Counted from the stretch's first letter, positions 45,379-54,228 are shown. The stretch: DNA of 64,000 nt from Nitrospira sp. (GCA_016715825.1 JADJXO010000002.1:496001-560000); one strand, 5' to 3'. Numbers and translations: made by a program. The notes: generated from the sequence alone by a model not told the origin.

Positions 45379-46713
45379 TTAGAGGCTGCGGTCGACTGCC
45401 TGGGCCAGGCTCTGCAAATCTTGAGAAATCTGGACGTCATAGGGCGGCCCGATCTCAAGAGCTTGGAGCGATTCGGGGAGTTGTCTTAACTGCGCTGCGG
45501 CATACCGTCGCGTCTCACCTAAGTTGGGCGCCAATTCAAGGCGGCGCCCTTCTTTAATGATAGGTCGCAGCAGCGGTTCTCCTGGTCGGCGATCACGGTC
45601 TGTCGTGACGATGTCGTGGCTCAAACGCGTGTCAGGCGTCAGGTATCGATAGACATGTTTACGGCCTGGCCAGGTGGCTTTGCCCTCCGATCGCTTCCGC
45701 GTGGGTCGTCCCACATATTCTTGTAGTTTATAGGCACAATCCAGTGAGGGAGCATCCGATGAGGTCGTCATGGCCGTGCCCACGGCGAAGCTGTCGATCG
45801 GCACCGCATTGTTCACCAGGTCTCTCAGGCGGTATTCATCAAGATTCCCGCTGGCGAGGATCTGCGTGTGGGACAATCCGCCTTCGTCCAAGATGCGGCG
45901 GACTTTTCGGGCATGATCGGCCAGATCGCCGCTGTCGAGACGAACGCCTTTCACGGAAATTCCCCTCGTGTTGAGCTTCGGAGCCAACGAGACGATCTTT
46001 TGTGCGGCGGCTTCGGTATCGTACGTGTCGATCAGTAGAACGACATTGGCCGGGTGAGCCTGGGCAAAATGCTCGAAGGCGAGGAGCTCATCTCCGTGAG
46101 CCTGCACGAATGAATGGGCCATGGTGCCGTAGAGAGGAATCCCAAAGACCTTACCCGCCAGGACGGTGGCCGTTCCGGCAAAACCAGAGAGGTAGCTGGC
46201 TCGAGCGGCAAGAAGCCCTGCTTCGGCGCCGTGCGCGCGGCGCAATCCAAAATCGATGAGCGGCTTTCCTCCGGCGACGAGTACCGAGCGTGCCGCTTTG
46301 GAGGCCACCATGGTCTGGAAGTTCAAGAGGTTCATGACGCGGCTTTCCACGAGCTGAGCTTGTGGAAGTGGCGCGGTAACCCTAAGAATCGGTTCGTGGG
46401 GGAAGAAGACGGTTCCTTCGGCCATCGCGTCCACATCGCCGGTAAATCGTAGTGTTTCCAGCTGATGAAGGAAGCCCGAGCTGAACCGTCCGGATCGATC
46501 AAGCCAGAGGAGTTCCTCCTGTGTCACATGGAGGTCCGCGAGATAGCTCAGTACTTGTTCGAGACCGGCTGCGACCAGAAAGTTCCGGTTGGCGGGCAGT
46601 TTACGGACAAAGAACTCGAACACGGCCGACCCCGTCATCCCCTGTTCTAGATATGCCTGGGCCATCGTGAGCTCATACAGATCTGCCAGCAGGGCACTGG
46701 TCGAGGGATTCAT
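45379..46713 (-). CDS. pncB: Nicotinate phosphoribosyltransferase
   Basis: A 444-residue enzyme that turns nicotinate and PRPP into nicotinate mononucleotide in the Preiss-Handler branch of NAD salvage. Family features are LLADLYELTMAQAYLEQGM at the N-terminus, the catalytic-His region YGTMAHSFVQAHGDE, LLIDTYDT and the GVRLDSGDL phosphate-binding segment. Its ATG overlaps the stop of the nicotinamidase gene by four bases, so nicotinamide deamidation and capture of the product are made together. Confidence 0.9.
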   Translation of the reverse strand: MNPSTSALLADLYELTMAQAYLEQGMTGSAVFEFFVRKLPANRNFLVAAGLEQVLSYLADLHVTQEELLWLDRSGRFSSGFLHQLETLRFTGDVDAMAEGTVFFPHEPILRVTAPLPQAQLVESRVMNLLNFQTMVASKAARSVLVAGGKPLIDFGLRRAHGAEAGLLAARASYLSGFAGTATVLAGKVFGIPLYGTMAHSFVQAHGDELLAFEHFAQAHPANVVLLIDTYDTEAAAQKIVSLAPKLNTRGISVKGVRLDSGDLADHARKVRRILDEGGLSHTQILASGNLDEYRLRDLVNNAVPIDSFAVGTAMTTSSDAPSLDCAYKLQEYVGRPTRKRSEGKATWPGRKHVYRYLTPDTRLSHDIVTTDRDRRPGEPLLRPIIKEGRRLELAPNLGETRRYAAAQLRQLPESLQALEIGPPYDVQISQDLQSLAQAVDRSL

Positions 46714-47300
46714 GCTTGAAGCATCTCCACTTGAACAGGCACGGCCCCCAGACTGATCATTGCTTCCTCGGCCCGCCGACCGTCATCAGGAACAAGGTTG
46801 ACTGCCTTGATGCCATCCGTTAACAAGCAGACGTCGTATCCTTCCGTTCGCGCGTCCTTGACCGTGTTCAGAACACAATAGTCCGTTGCCAATCCCCCGA
46901 CGAACAGACGTCGCACGGACAAGTCTCGTAACAGGCGACCCAAGCTCGTATTCTGGAATGCCGAGTAGGCTTCTTGGTTCCGATCGGTGGCCTTGTAAAT
47001 GATGACGGCCGAATCCGGAGTTGGAAAGGACGCGGGCGGCAAAGACCCTGGAGAACCGGCGACACAATGGACAGGCCACACACCTCCGCGAGACACGAAG
47101 GAACAGTGGTCAGCCGGGTGCCAATCACGCGTCAGAATGATGGGGTGCCCGCGTCGGTGAAATCGGCGGATATAGTTCTCTAAAATCGGAAGGATTTCCT
47201 CACAGCCCCGTATCTCGAGCGCACCTCCCGGCAGGAAATCGTTCTGGATGTCTGTGATGAGCAACGCATCATGGGGTGTCAGGGAGATCTTGGGAACCAT
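46710..47300 (-). CDS. pncA: Nicotinamidase
   Basis: A 196-residue isochorismatase-fold amidase that converts nicotinamide to nicotinate. The catalytic triad is present: Asp in LLITDIQNDFLPGG, Lys in IIYKATD, Cys in GLATDYCVLNTVKDA. The metal site is in TRDWHPADHCSF. The length fits bacterial PncA. The gene overlaps pncB by four bases. A 74-base gap separates it from the cytochrome c gene upstream, so it may be read from that transcript or from its own promoter. Confidence 0.92.
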   Translation of the reverse strand: MVPKISLTPHDALLITDIQNDFLPGGALEIRGCEEILPILENYIRRFHRRGHPIILTRDWHPADHCSFVSRGGVWPVHCVAGSPGSLPPASFPTPDSAVIIYKATDRNQEAYSAFQNTSLGRLLRDLSVRRLFVGGLATDYCVLNTVKDARTEGYDVCLLTDGIKAVNLVPDDGRRAEEAMISLGAVPVQVEMLQA

Positions 47301-47374
47301 TGTCAGGTTGGGGAAATCTGCTGATCTATTGAACGTTCGATCTTCAGGCTTGAATCAACCGGTCATTGGATCAG

Positions 47375-47761
47375 CTATCGTGCATGTTCCGACAGCATGC
47401 GAATGTAGACCACGACATCCTGCATTTCCCCGTCTGTGAGTTGGCCGCGCCATGCATGCATTGGGCTGAAGACGATGCCATGCTCGATCGTCCGCAGTAA
47501 CTCTTCGTCGGATTTGAGGAACGATTGAAACTTTTGAAAATTCGCCGGGGGTATTTTCAAGGTCGCTGCTCCAGGTCCATCTCCTTGGCCAGTGGGCCCA
47601 TGACAGGTCCGACAGTGACGTTCATACACGGCTTTGCCACGCGCCCTGTCGGGCGGATAGGCTTGAGCGGAAGCAGAGGGGGGTATCGAACTGCTCATCA
47701 GACCGAGGACGGAGAGTCCTGCTGCAAGACATCGTCGTAGGCATGTCTGTGGAGTCGTCAT
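47375..47761 (-). CDS. Periplasmic monohaem cytochrome c
   Basis: A 128-residue class I cytochrome c. After a signal peptide (LAAGLSVLGLMSSSIPPSASAQ) come the haem-binding motif CRTCH, the stretch GPTGQGDGPGAATLK and a candidate axial Met in VFSPMHAW. The C-terminal helix MQDVVVYIRML is typical. The start at 47761 lies four bases after the FmdB-like stop, which indicates coupling; an upstream start at 47860 would overlap that gene. It probably shuttles electrons in the periplasm, for a partner not seen here. Confidence 0.83.
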   Translation of the reverse strand: MTTPQTCLRRCLAAGLSVLGLMSSSIPPSASAQAYPPDRARGKAVYERHCRTCHGPTGQGDGPGAATLKIPPANFQKFQSFLKSDEELLRTIEHGIVFSPMHAWRGQLTDGEMQDVVVYIRMLSEHAR

Positions 47762-47765
47762 CCTG

Positions 47766-47930
47766 TTAGCTCTTCTTCGTGGTGTGAGCGATGAATGGGC
47801 TGAAGAGTTGCTGCAGTTTCGTGCTGCCGCATGCCGGACATGAAACCACTCCCGCTTCATGCTCCTTTAAGGTTACTACGATAAGCGACTCTTTCCCACA
47901 ATCTAAGCATTTATAGTCGTACATCGGCAT
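47766..47930 (-). CDS. FmdB-type zinc-ribbon protein
   Basis: A 54-residue protein beginning MPMYDYKCLDCGKES, with a second CxxC in CPACGSTKLQQLFSPF; the two pairs make a zinc ribbon of the FmdB family (putative regulatory protein). The ATG at 47930 is best supported by GGAAGG nine bases before it; further Met codons lie at 47939 and 47924. It sits between the tandem Usp gene and the cytochrome c gene with small gaps. The family is often seen next to stress genes, but its role is unsettled. Confidence 0.78.
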   Translation of the reverse strand: MPMYDYKCLDCGKESLIVVTLKEHEAGVVSCPACGSTKLQQLFSPFIAHTTKKS

Positions 47931-47961
47931 GCTGAGCATCCTTCCGATTATGCCCTGAACG

Positions 47962-48825
47962 TTAGCCGAAAACCATGAGCGGATAGGCCCCCTGGTGCAA
48001 CAGGGCATGTGACACGCTGCCAAGCACCATACGGGTGACGCCTCGACGTCCGCGAGACCCTATGAGAATCAGGTCTGTATTCAATGCTCCGGCTTCTTCA
48101 AGAATTGCATCAACCGGAGTGCCCAACTTAGCCGACACGCAGGTTTGGTAGCCGCATTGTCTGAGCTTGGCGGCAATTTCCTCGAGAAAGTCCTTCCCTC
48201 TGTTGAGAGAATGGGTTTCCATGTGCTCAGCCGAGACGGCATCAATCGGCCAGGGTGGTCTGGTGTGGGGGAGGACGGTGAACAGCGTGATGGCCGGTGG
48301 GTCACGAAAGGGTTTCTGTTGAAGCAAGGCGAGTGCCTGCTCTGCGTCATCGGTCCCTTGCAGGGGGAGCAGCATATGACGAAGCGTTTTCAAGGGGCCG
48401 GGAAGAATCAGCTTGGCCCCGGTTCCGAACGTCAACACTCTATGCGAGACACTTCCAACGAGCCGTTCCTTGATCGGTCCAAGCCCTCTGCTGCCGAGGA
48501 GAATCAGTCCCACGTTGTTTTGTTCGGCCAAGGCCACGATCTGATCCGCCGGAGGCCCGACAACCAGGTGCTTGGTCACAGGCCCTGTATCCAATGGGAG
48601 CAACGACACAATGCGATCCAGGAGACGGGCCCCGTCGTCACGCATGTTCCGCTCGACGGTTTGGTACATCTCCTGAGCGACCTCCGGCACCATTAAGGGG
48701 TACGCTGGCTGAGGGACGTCGAGCACGTGCAGGATGTGCAGTGTTTCAGCTCGAGCCAGATACCTGAGGGATCGCACAGCCTCGTACGAGTTGTCGGAAC
48801 CGTCAACGGCGAGCAAAAGTTTCAT
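47962..48825 (-). CDS. Tandem universal stress protein
   Basis: A 287-residue protein with two Usp domains. The first starts MKLLLAVDGSDNSYEAV and has the ATP-binding motif GSRGLGPIKERLVGSVS; the second has GSRGRRGVTRMVLGSVS. Both fit the G-2x-G-9x-G-S pattern, so both halves may bind ATP. GAGG precedes the ATG at 48825, eight bases after the stop of a possible small membrane peptide. It probably leads the leftward stress operon. Confidence 0.87.
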   Translation of the reverse strand: MKLLLAVDGSDNSYEAVRSLRYLARAETLHILHVLDVPQPAYPLMVPEVAQEMYQTVERNMRDDGARLLDRIVSLLPLDTGPVTKHLVVGPPADQIVALAEQNNVGLILLGSRGLGPIKERLVGSVSHRVLTFGTGAKLILPGPLKTLRHMLLPLQGTDDAEQALALLQQKPFRDPPAITLFTVLPHTRPPWPIDAVSAEHMETHSLNRGKDFLEEIAAKLRQCGYQTCVSAKLGTPVDAILEEAGALNTDLILIGSRGRRGVTRMVLGSVSHALLHQGAYPLMVFG

Positions 48826-48833
48826 AAGAGGCC

Positions 48834-48929
48834 TCACTGACAATCTGCTGGACAGAAGAAAACCACGTACATCACGATCACAACCCCTAACCCCACGGCT
48901 CCAAGCAGAAACCAACGTGCCCTTGTCAT
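48834..48929 (-). CDS. Possible 31-residue membrane peptide
   Basis: A short frame that encodes MTRARWFLLGAVGL and then a hydrophobic stretch ending VMYVVFFCPADCQ, one membrane segment after a basic start, with two Cys at the end. GGGGGA lies four bases before the ATG, and the stop is eight bases before the tandem Usp start, which fits an operon. It could be a real small protein, but the evidence is only composition, the ribosome binding site and position. Confidence 0.4.
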   Translation of the reverse strand: MTRARWFLLGAVGLGVVIVMYVVFFCPADCQ

Positions 48930-48983
48930 CAGTCCCCCTAGCTGTCCATCAATAGTAGCAAGAGCAGCAAGTCCGATGCCGTT

Positions 48984-49095
48984 TGCAGACGTGAGACGTG
49001 AAAAGCGAAATGTGAAAGGGATAGAGGGCGGTTTAGCGGTTTCGAGAGGCATTTTCCTCTTACCTCTGACACTGTACCGATCACCTCTCACCTCT
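48984..49095. repeat. Short degenerate repeats in the divergent control region
   Basis: The intergenic stretch 48930-49303 holds near-repeats of a GTGARA unit (GTGAGACGTGAAAAGC, then ATGTGAAAG) and, about 90 bases on, the partly complementary TCACCTCTCACCTCT. They could pair or bind a regulator of the two divergent stress gene sets, or be a dispersed genomic repeat. No promoter pair was assigned with confidence. Confidence 0.3.
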
Positions 49096-49303
49096 TCTGT
49101 CGCCTTCTGCCACAAGTGGTGAATCGTCGTTGTAGCAGAGCGCCCCTGCTTCGGGAGGCGGCTGGAGGCAGACCCATGCGCGATAACCGGTTAAGTGTTC
49201 AGAAATAAGGTCAAACATCCGTATCTCCACGGGCTCGACCACCACCGCCAGTCCCTCGTGAGTGGCACCGTGCTTGCTCACCCTGTGTCTAGAAGGAGCG
49301 CTC

Positions 49304-49807
49304 ATGGGACGAGATTCGAATCTCTTTGAGACTATCTTGGTCCCGGTCGATTTCTCTCCCTGTTCAGAAGAGGCGTTTCGGGTAGCCTGTCAGATGGCGC
49401 GTCTCTGCGGGGCGGAAATCCTGGTCTTGCATGTGATTGATACCAGCGCCCTCACCGCATTCAATCGATTGGGTTTGCTTGCTGTCCCGTCCGATGCCAC
49501 CGCACAGCGCCGCCGATTGCGCCACCATGCCCGCCTGAATGTACGGCAATTGTTGGAGTCGAATGAGGCGGACACGGTGAAGGTGACTCGTACGATCCTT
49601 GAAGGGGCACCGTTCGTCGAAATCACCAAAGTTGCGCGCACGGGGAACATTGATTTGGTTGTGATAGGGAGCTATGGAGGCCGGTCCGGCAGTGTGGATA
49701 AGATCTTCTTTGGAAGCACAGCCGAAAAAGTCGTTCGTACGGCGGGTTGTCCGGTCCTAACTGTCCCGCTTCCGGCTTCCACTTCCCAAAGAAAGGCGTC
49801 GCGTTGA
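49304..49807 (+). CDS. Universal stress protein (single domain)
   Basis: A 167-residue Usp protein. The start is FETILVPVDFSPCSEEAF and the ATP-loop region is GSYGGRSGSVDKIFFGST, slightly longer than the usual G-2x-G-9x-G-S spacing, so nucleotide binding is not certain. AGAAGGAG stands five bases before the ATG at 49304. It opens the rightward half of the stress island and is followed 19 bases later by a cupredoxin-like gene. Confidence 0.85.
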   Translation: MGRDSNLFETILVPVDFSPCSEEAFRVACQMARLCGAEILVLHVIDTSALTAFNRLGLLAVPSDATAQRRRLRHHARLNVRQLLESNEADTVKVTRTILEGAPFVEITKVARTGNIDLVVIGSYGGRSGSVDKIFFGSTAEKVVRTAGCPVLTVPLPASTSQRKASR

Positions 49808-49826
49808 TGAGGAGAGGGAGGGGACT

Positions 49827-50258
49827 ATGACCCATGAACCAAGTTGGGTGCGGAGGCGTATGCCAGGAACGGTTCTTTGCATAGTGTGCCTGATGTGGAG
49901 CTCTGGTGGGATCCTTGGCGCGCAATCTGAACAGGTAGTAGACGTAACGATTAAGGATTATCGGTTTGTGACGAAGCAGAGTACGTTGCGACTGGGGTTC
50001 CCCACAGTCATTAAGGTACGGAATGGAGATTCGGATCGACATGATTTCAGTTCGACGATGTTTGAGGGTATTCCGACTCAAATCGAGAAGGACGGAGTCG
50101 TCGTGTACGGTCGTGGAGTGGGGGGAGTCTTTCTCGGCCCAAAACAAGAGGCCACGATTCGATTTGACATGACGCGACCGGGTCGGCACGTCTTTCGATG
50201 CTCCATCCACCCGACGATGAACGGCGAGTTGCTGCTTCTTAGTGCGGAGGCGGTGTGA
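49827..50258 (+). CDS. Exported cupredoxin-like protein
   Basis: A 143-residue exported protein with a cupredoxin fold. After a signal segment (TVLCIVCLMWSSGGILGAQS) comes a beta-rich domain. Candidate type 1 copper ligands are His in SDRHDF and Cys, His and Met in FRCSIHPTMNGEL, a full H...C-H-M set. It is probably a periplasmic copper electron carrier or copper-binding protein. Its stop overlaps the GTG start of the next Usp gene (GTGTGA), so the two are translationally coupled. Confidence 0.7.
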   Translation: MTHEPSWVRRRMPGTVLCIVCLMWSSGGILGAQSEQVVDVTIKDYRFVTKQSTLRLGFPTVIKVRNGDSDRHDFSSTMFEGIPTQIEKDGVVVYGRGVGGVFLGPKQEATIRFDMTRPGRHVFRCSIHPTMNGELLLLSAEAV

Positions 50259-51226
50259 CGTCGACTGAAAGTGCACCGAGACTGCTTTTGGCGACCGACG
50301 GATCGCGGGGCTCGGCGGTAGCGGCGGATTATGCCTTCGCGCTGGCTCGATCATGGGGGGCCTCGCTGAGCCTGATGAACGTGTTGGAATGTCCACCTGG
50401 GCTTGATCCAGAGAACCCCGTGAATCAGCTCTATTTGACCGAATTGATGAAACAGGCGACGACCGAGCTGGTGGCGCTGAAAGCACGGGCGGTCGATCGC
50501 GGGATTATCGCCCACACGAGGATTGCCACAGGTATCCCAAGCGAGGAAGTCCTTTCGGTCGCAACTGCCGAAGATCCTGATCTGGTCATCGTGGGTACGA
50601 GAGGGAAGACCGGCCTGGCACGTGTGCTGCTGGGGAGTACGGCCGAACGGATTATCCGGGGAGCGCCCTGCCCGGTTCTGGCTGCGTGCGCTCAACCCTA
50701 TGGAGAAGCACAGGCCGTGGAAAACCGACGCGATCCTACGCACCTTAAACGGATCTTGGTGCCGGTTGATTTCTCCGACTGCTCGATTGATGCCTTAGAA
50801 TATGCAGCGCTGGTCGCGCAGCGGTCGAAGGTCTCTCTCTCCCTTCTTCATGTGTTGGAACCTATTTCGTACGGATTGGACTTCACGTTCCCCCATAGGG
50901 CAACACGAGAATCGATCAAGGCAGATCATACGAAACGATTATCGGATCTTGCGTCGGCGCTTGTCTTCGCCGGCGTTTCGTCCGAATTCCAGGTGTCGGG
51001 TGGGCTGCCGACCGACTCCATCCTCGATGCGGCTCGGAGGCAACCGGCCGACTTGATCGTGATGGGAACTCATGGGCGAAGCGGGTTGTCCCATGCGCTG
51101 TTCGGCAGTATCGCGGAGTCAGTCCTTCGAAAGTCTTCGTGCCCAGTGTTGATGGTCCGGAGCCCAAAGTTCCGCCCTGGCCATCGACGCGTCGTTTCAG
51201 ATGGATCAGGATCAGCCAACGTGTAA
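50255..51226 (+). CDS. Tandem universal stress protein
   Basis: A 323-residue protein with two Usp domains. Domain one begins RLLLATDGSRGSAVAADYA and has GTRGKTGLARVLLGST; domain two begins RILVPVDFSDCSIDALEYA and has GTHGRSGLSHALFGSIA. Both match the ATP-binding pattern. The GTG start at 50255 overlaps the stop of the cupredoxin gene. It is 14 bases from the DUF2934 gene. Such proteins usually respond to oxygen, redox or energy stress. Confidence 0.87.
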   Translation: MTSTESAPRLLLATDGSRGSAVAADYAFALARSWGASLSLMNVLECPPGLDPENPVNQLYLTELMKQATTELVALKARAVDRGIIAHTRIATGIPSEEVLSVATAEDPDLVIVGTRGKTGLARVLLGSTAERIIRGAPCPVLAACAQPYGEAQAVENRRDPTHLKRILVPVDFSDCSIDALEYAALVAQRSKVSLSLLHVLEPISYGLDFTFPHRATRESIKADHTKRLSDLASALVFAGVSSEFQVSGGLPTDSILDAARRQPADLIVMGTHGRSGLSHALFGSIAESVLRKSSCPVLMVRSPKFRPGHRRVVSDGSGSANV

Positions 51227-51240
51227 CCGAGGAGCGAGTC

Positions 51241-51465
51241 ATGGGAGCCAGCGTCAAGTCAGCCAGTAAAGTGAAAGACAAATCTTCATCGGCCTCATCT
51301 GTAATGGAAAAACCCATCGAATTGCCGGATGGGATGTGGGATCGAATCTCGCGCAAAGCCCACGAACTGTGGGTTCAGCGAGGGCGTCAAGAAGGGAACG
51401 CACTCCGCGATTGGCTTGACGCGGAAGAAATCGTGATGGAAGAGATCCATGAAGCTCGGGAGTGA
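51241..51465 (+). CDS. DUF2934 family protein
   Basis: A 74-residue protein. A Lys/Ser-rich start of about 25 residues is followed by a short helical domain, RISRKAHELWVQRGRQEGNALRDWLDAEEIV, the hallmark of DUF2934. The domain has no known reaction. GAGGAGCG precedes the ATG at 51241. It overlaps the start of the next gene by 17 bases. Members are often found near stress genes, as here. Confidence 0.75.
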   Translation: MGASVKSASKVKDKSSSASSVMEKPIELPDGMWDRISRKAHELWVQRGRQEGNALRDWLDAEEIVMEEIHEARE

Positions 51466-52840
51466 ACGAGCGGCAGGTTTTTGGACGTCGAGACCTCCGT
51501 CCCTCGATGCGGTGCTGGCGCGACTTGAATCGCTGTCGCGCCAGCCGACGTTCGCCCTGCAGCGAGAGATCGCACTGGCACGGATGCTCAGGCCTTACGT
51601 GGGAGGAGGCGTCGGACGAATCGTTGCCCCTCTCGCACAAGAAACCGATCTTGCCGACCTCTCAGTCCTCTGTGATTTCTATCCTGAAGATGGACAATTG
51701 ACCCTCATCGAACAACTGCGCGATGTCATCACCGAACATATTCCGGATGAAGAACGACAATGGCTCGATCCGCTCAAGCGTTCTTCTCTCGACCTGCTGG
51801 AACTGACCGCCACGCCGAAGTCTGGGGAAAAGTTGACGCTGCGGTCGCTCGGAGATCAAACCTCGTTTGTGGTGCCCAGCATGGACTCTCTTAAGGATGC
51901 TGCGGCGGGTCAGGTATTACTGGCTCGCGTGGTTCGAAACCCGGATGCCGGTGGCTCATGTGAGGCGGTGTGGGCCGGCGGCGGGCTCATCCTCTCCCCA
52001 GCCGATGCCAAAGCGCTGCTCGAGATCACAGCAGAATGGCGTAGAGAGATGGAGATGACCACCGGGTCCTTTGCGTTAGGGGAGTGGAGAGAGTTCGCGA
52101 AGCGGTTCGGGCACCTGCTGCTCTGGGCGTTCGCACAGCTCCGCATGGAGGCGTTGGTGGATGCCGTCGTCCATATTCTCTACCGCCGTCCCGATGGGCA
52201 GCCCTATCTCTATGCCGTGGCCCTCTATGATCATCACGAATATCCATTCTTTGTCGATGGGTTAACCGAAATCGGTGAGCTTGAGGCGGAGAAGCCGCCG
52301 CCGTTGTCCGGAAGCTCAAGCCGGGTCGGGTCGTTTCCACCTGCATGCACCTGGGTGCAGCGGGATCGAAGCAGCGGGTCAGACCTCATCGTTGCGAAGG
52401 TCACGTTGACATCGTTACAACTCATGGTGGAATGCGATGGTCCTGAGCGGCTTGATCGGATCAAGCATCGACTTGCAGCGGCGTTTGGGTTTTCGCTGCA
52501 TTTCCGAGGCGAGACGGCGACCCCACCGGTCCGGCAACTGTCGGTGGCTGAACTCCGGTCGGACGAACCGGCCATGGTGGTCGTGACGAAAGAAGAAGAT
52601 GGTCGGCTGCTCACCCAGTTTTTGGAAAAAGCGTACCTCGAGTGGTCGGATCAGCCTCATCTTGCACTCGGTCGTGAGACTCCTCGACACGCGGCGGCGT
52701 CTCCGGCATTGCGGAGGAAGGTGGTTGATTTGATCGAAGAAATGGAGCAGCACGATCTAGGCCGTCAGCGGTGTGGTCACATCGCCTTCAATTATAATCG
52801 TCTTCGCGGGCAGGTGGGAGTAGAGGAACAACCTGGGTGA
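51449..52840 (+). CDS. Conserved-looking protein of unknown function
   Basis: A 463-residue cytoplasmic protein that I do not recognise. It has no signal peptide or membrane segment. The first 130 residues are Leu-rich and helical (LDAVLARLESLSRQPTF, LIEQLRDVITEHIPDEERQWLDPL). The centre has GGLILSPADAKALLEI and a region (VDAVVHILYRRPDGQPYLYAVALYDHHEYPFFVDG) of likely beta structure. The end is charged and helical. It overlaps DUF2934 by 17 bases and precedes the phosphofructokinase gene by 140 bases, so it is part of the stress operon. No enzyme motif is visible. Confidence 0.6.
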   Translation: MKLGSERAAGFWTSRPPSLDAVLARLESLSRQPTFALQREIALARMLRPYVGGGVGRIVAPLAQETDLADLSVLCDFYPEDGQLTLIEQLRDVITEHIPDEERQWLDPLKRSSLDLLELTATPKSGEKLTLRSLGDQTSFVVPSMDSLKDAAAGQVLLARVVRNPDAGGSCEAVWAGGGLILSPADAKALLEITAEWRREMEMTTGSFALGEWREFAKRFGHLLLWAFAQLRMEALVDAVVHILYRRPDGQPYLYAVALYDHHEYPFFVDGLTEIGELEAEKPPPLSGSSSRVGSFPPACTWVQRDRSSGSDLIVAKVTLTSLQLMVECDGPERLDRIKHRLAAAFGFSLHFRGETATPPVRQLSVAELRSDEPAMVVVTKEEDGRLLTQFLEKAYLEWSDQPHLALGRETPRHAAASPALRRKVVDLIEEMEQHDLGRQRCGHIAFNYNRLRGQVGVEEQPG

Positions 52841-52980
52841 CCCTCAGTACCCAGGAAAGCTGTGATCCATCGAACTTCGAGACCACACCGCTTGCCTCTT
52901 GAGGAAATGGAGTATACAACCATGCCCCGGAGGAGGACTCAGCTGGGAGGTCTGTCGGGAATCAGTCGAAGGAACAGTCC

Positions 52981-54228
52981 ATGACGGAACAGCGAACAAC
53001 AGTCGGTATTCTCGTCGGTGGAGGGCCGGCACCTGGGATCAATAGCGTGATTGGTGCGGCCACGATCCGCAGTATTCTCGGAGGCTCAGATGTGCTCGGT
53101 CTCATCGATGGGTTCAGGTGGCTCATGGAGGGGACCACGGGACAAGTGCGTCCGCTCTCGATCGAGGAGATCAGCCGGATCCATTTTCAAGGCGGATCGT
53201 ATTTGGGCACATCGCGAGCCAACCCGACGAAAAGTGGAGAGTTGCTCGACAACGTGCTGTTTTCGCTGTCGAGGCTTGGGGTCACTCGTTTGATGACGAT
53301 CGGTGGGGATGATACAGCATTTTCGGCCATGAAATTGGAGGAGCGATCGAGAGGGCGTCTACAAGTCGTGCATGTTCCGAAGACGATCGACAACGATCTG
53401 GATCTTCCTCACGGGATTCCCACGTTTGGGTTTCAAACCGCCCGTCACGTTGGAGTCGAGATCGTGAAGAATCTCATGGTGGATGCCCGTACGACCAGCC
53501 GCTGGTACTTGGTCGTGACCATGGGGCGCAAGGCCGGACACCTGGCATTGGGGATCGGGAAGGCGGCCGGTGCCACGCTGACGATTATTCCAGAGGAGTT
53601 TCGAGATCGTCCGGTGAGGCTCCAACGGGTGGTGGATCTCTTGATAGGGGCGATCCTCAAGCGACGGGAACATGGTCGAACCGACGGCGTGGCCGTGCTG
53701 GCAGAAGGGTTGATCGAAATTCTTGATCCACATGATCTGGGCGGCTTGGAGCATGTTGAGCGCGACGAGCACGGTCATATACGTATGACGGACGTGGACG
53801 TGGGCGACGTCTTGCGGCGTGAGCTCTCCAAGCAACTTCACGCGCTGGGCTTGTCTACGACCCTTGTGGCGAAGAACGTCGGATATGAACTTCGTTGTGC
53901 CGATCCGATTCCCTACGATATCGAGTATACGCGTGACCTTGGCTATTGCGCCGCGCAGTATCTGCTGGACGGCGGGACGTCGGCTATGGTCTCGATTCAG
54001 AACGGGCGGTTCACTCCGATACTCTTCAAGGCCATGGTGGATTCCTCAACAGGACGGACCAGGGTTCGAATGGTGGAGATTGATTCACAGTCCTACCAGA
54101 TTGCTCGGCAGTACATGATTCGGCTTACGGAAGATGATCTGAGCAATCCTGACCTGGTAGGTCGATATGCTGCATTGAGTGGTCTTTCCGCAGAGGCGTT
54201 CAAAGAACGGTTCAGTGGCGCGCACTGA
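52981..54228 (+). CDS. Phosphofructokinase, residues of the PPi-dependent type
   Basis: A 415-residue enzyme of the PFK family that phosphorylates fructose 6-phosphate. The phosphoryl-donor site has GGDDT (D111) and PKTIDND (K134). In ATP-dependent enzymes such as E. coli PfkA these two places are Gly (GGDGS and PGTIDND); Asp and Lys at them are the established mark of pyrophosphate-dependent enzymes. It should therefore use PPi and work in both directions, although activity has to be inferred. Further motifs are GGGPAPGINSVIGA at the N-terminus and MGRKAGHLALGIGKAAGA. Its place among stress genes suggests ATP-saving glycolysis under energy limitation. Confidence 0.82.
   Translation: MTEQRTTVGILVGGGPAPGINSVIGAATIRSILGGSDVLGLIDGFRWLMEGTTGQVRPLSIEEISRIHFQGGSYLGTSRANPTKSGELLDNVLFSLSRLGVTRLMTIGGDDTAFSAMKLEERSRGRLQVVHVPKTIDNDLDLPHGIPTFGFQTARHVGVEIVKNLMVDARTTSRWYLVVTMGRKAGHLALGIGKAAGATLTIIPEEFRDRPVRLQRVVDLLIGAILKRREHGRTDGVAVLAEGLIEILDPHDLGGLEHVERDEHGHIRMTDVDVGDVLRRELSKQLHALGLSTTLVAKNVGYELRCADPIPYDIEYTRDLGYCAAQYLLDGGTSAMVSIQNGRFTPILFKAMVDSSTGRTRVRMVEIDSQSYQIARQYMIRLTEDDLSNPDLVGRYAALSGLSAEAFKERFSGAH

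Noticed and set aside
49623..50486. 287-codon minus-strand frame opposite Usp and cupredoxin genes
   Set aside because: Antisense shadow spanning three real genes on the plus strand.
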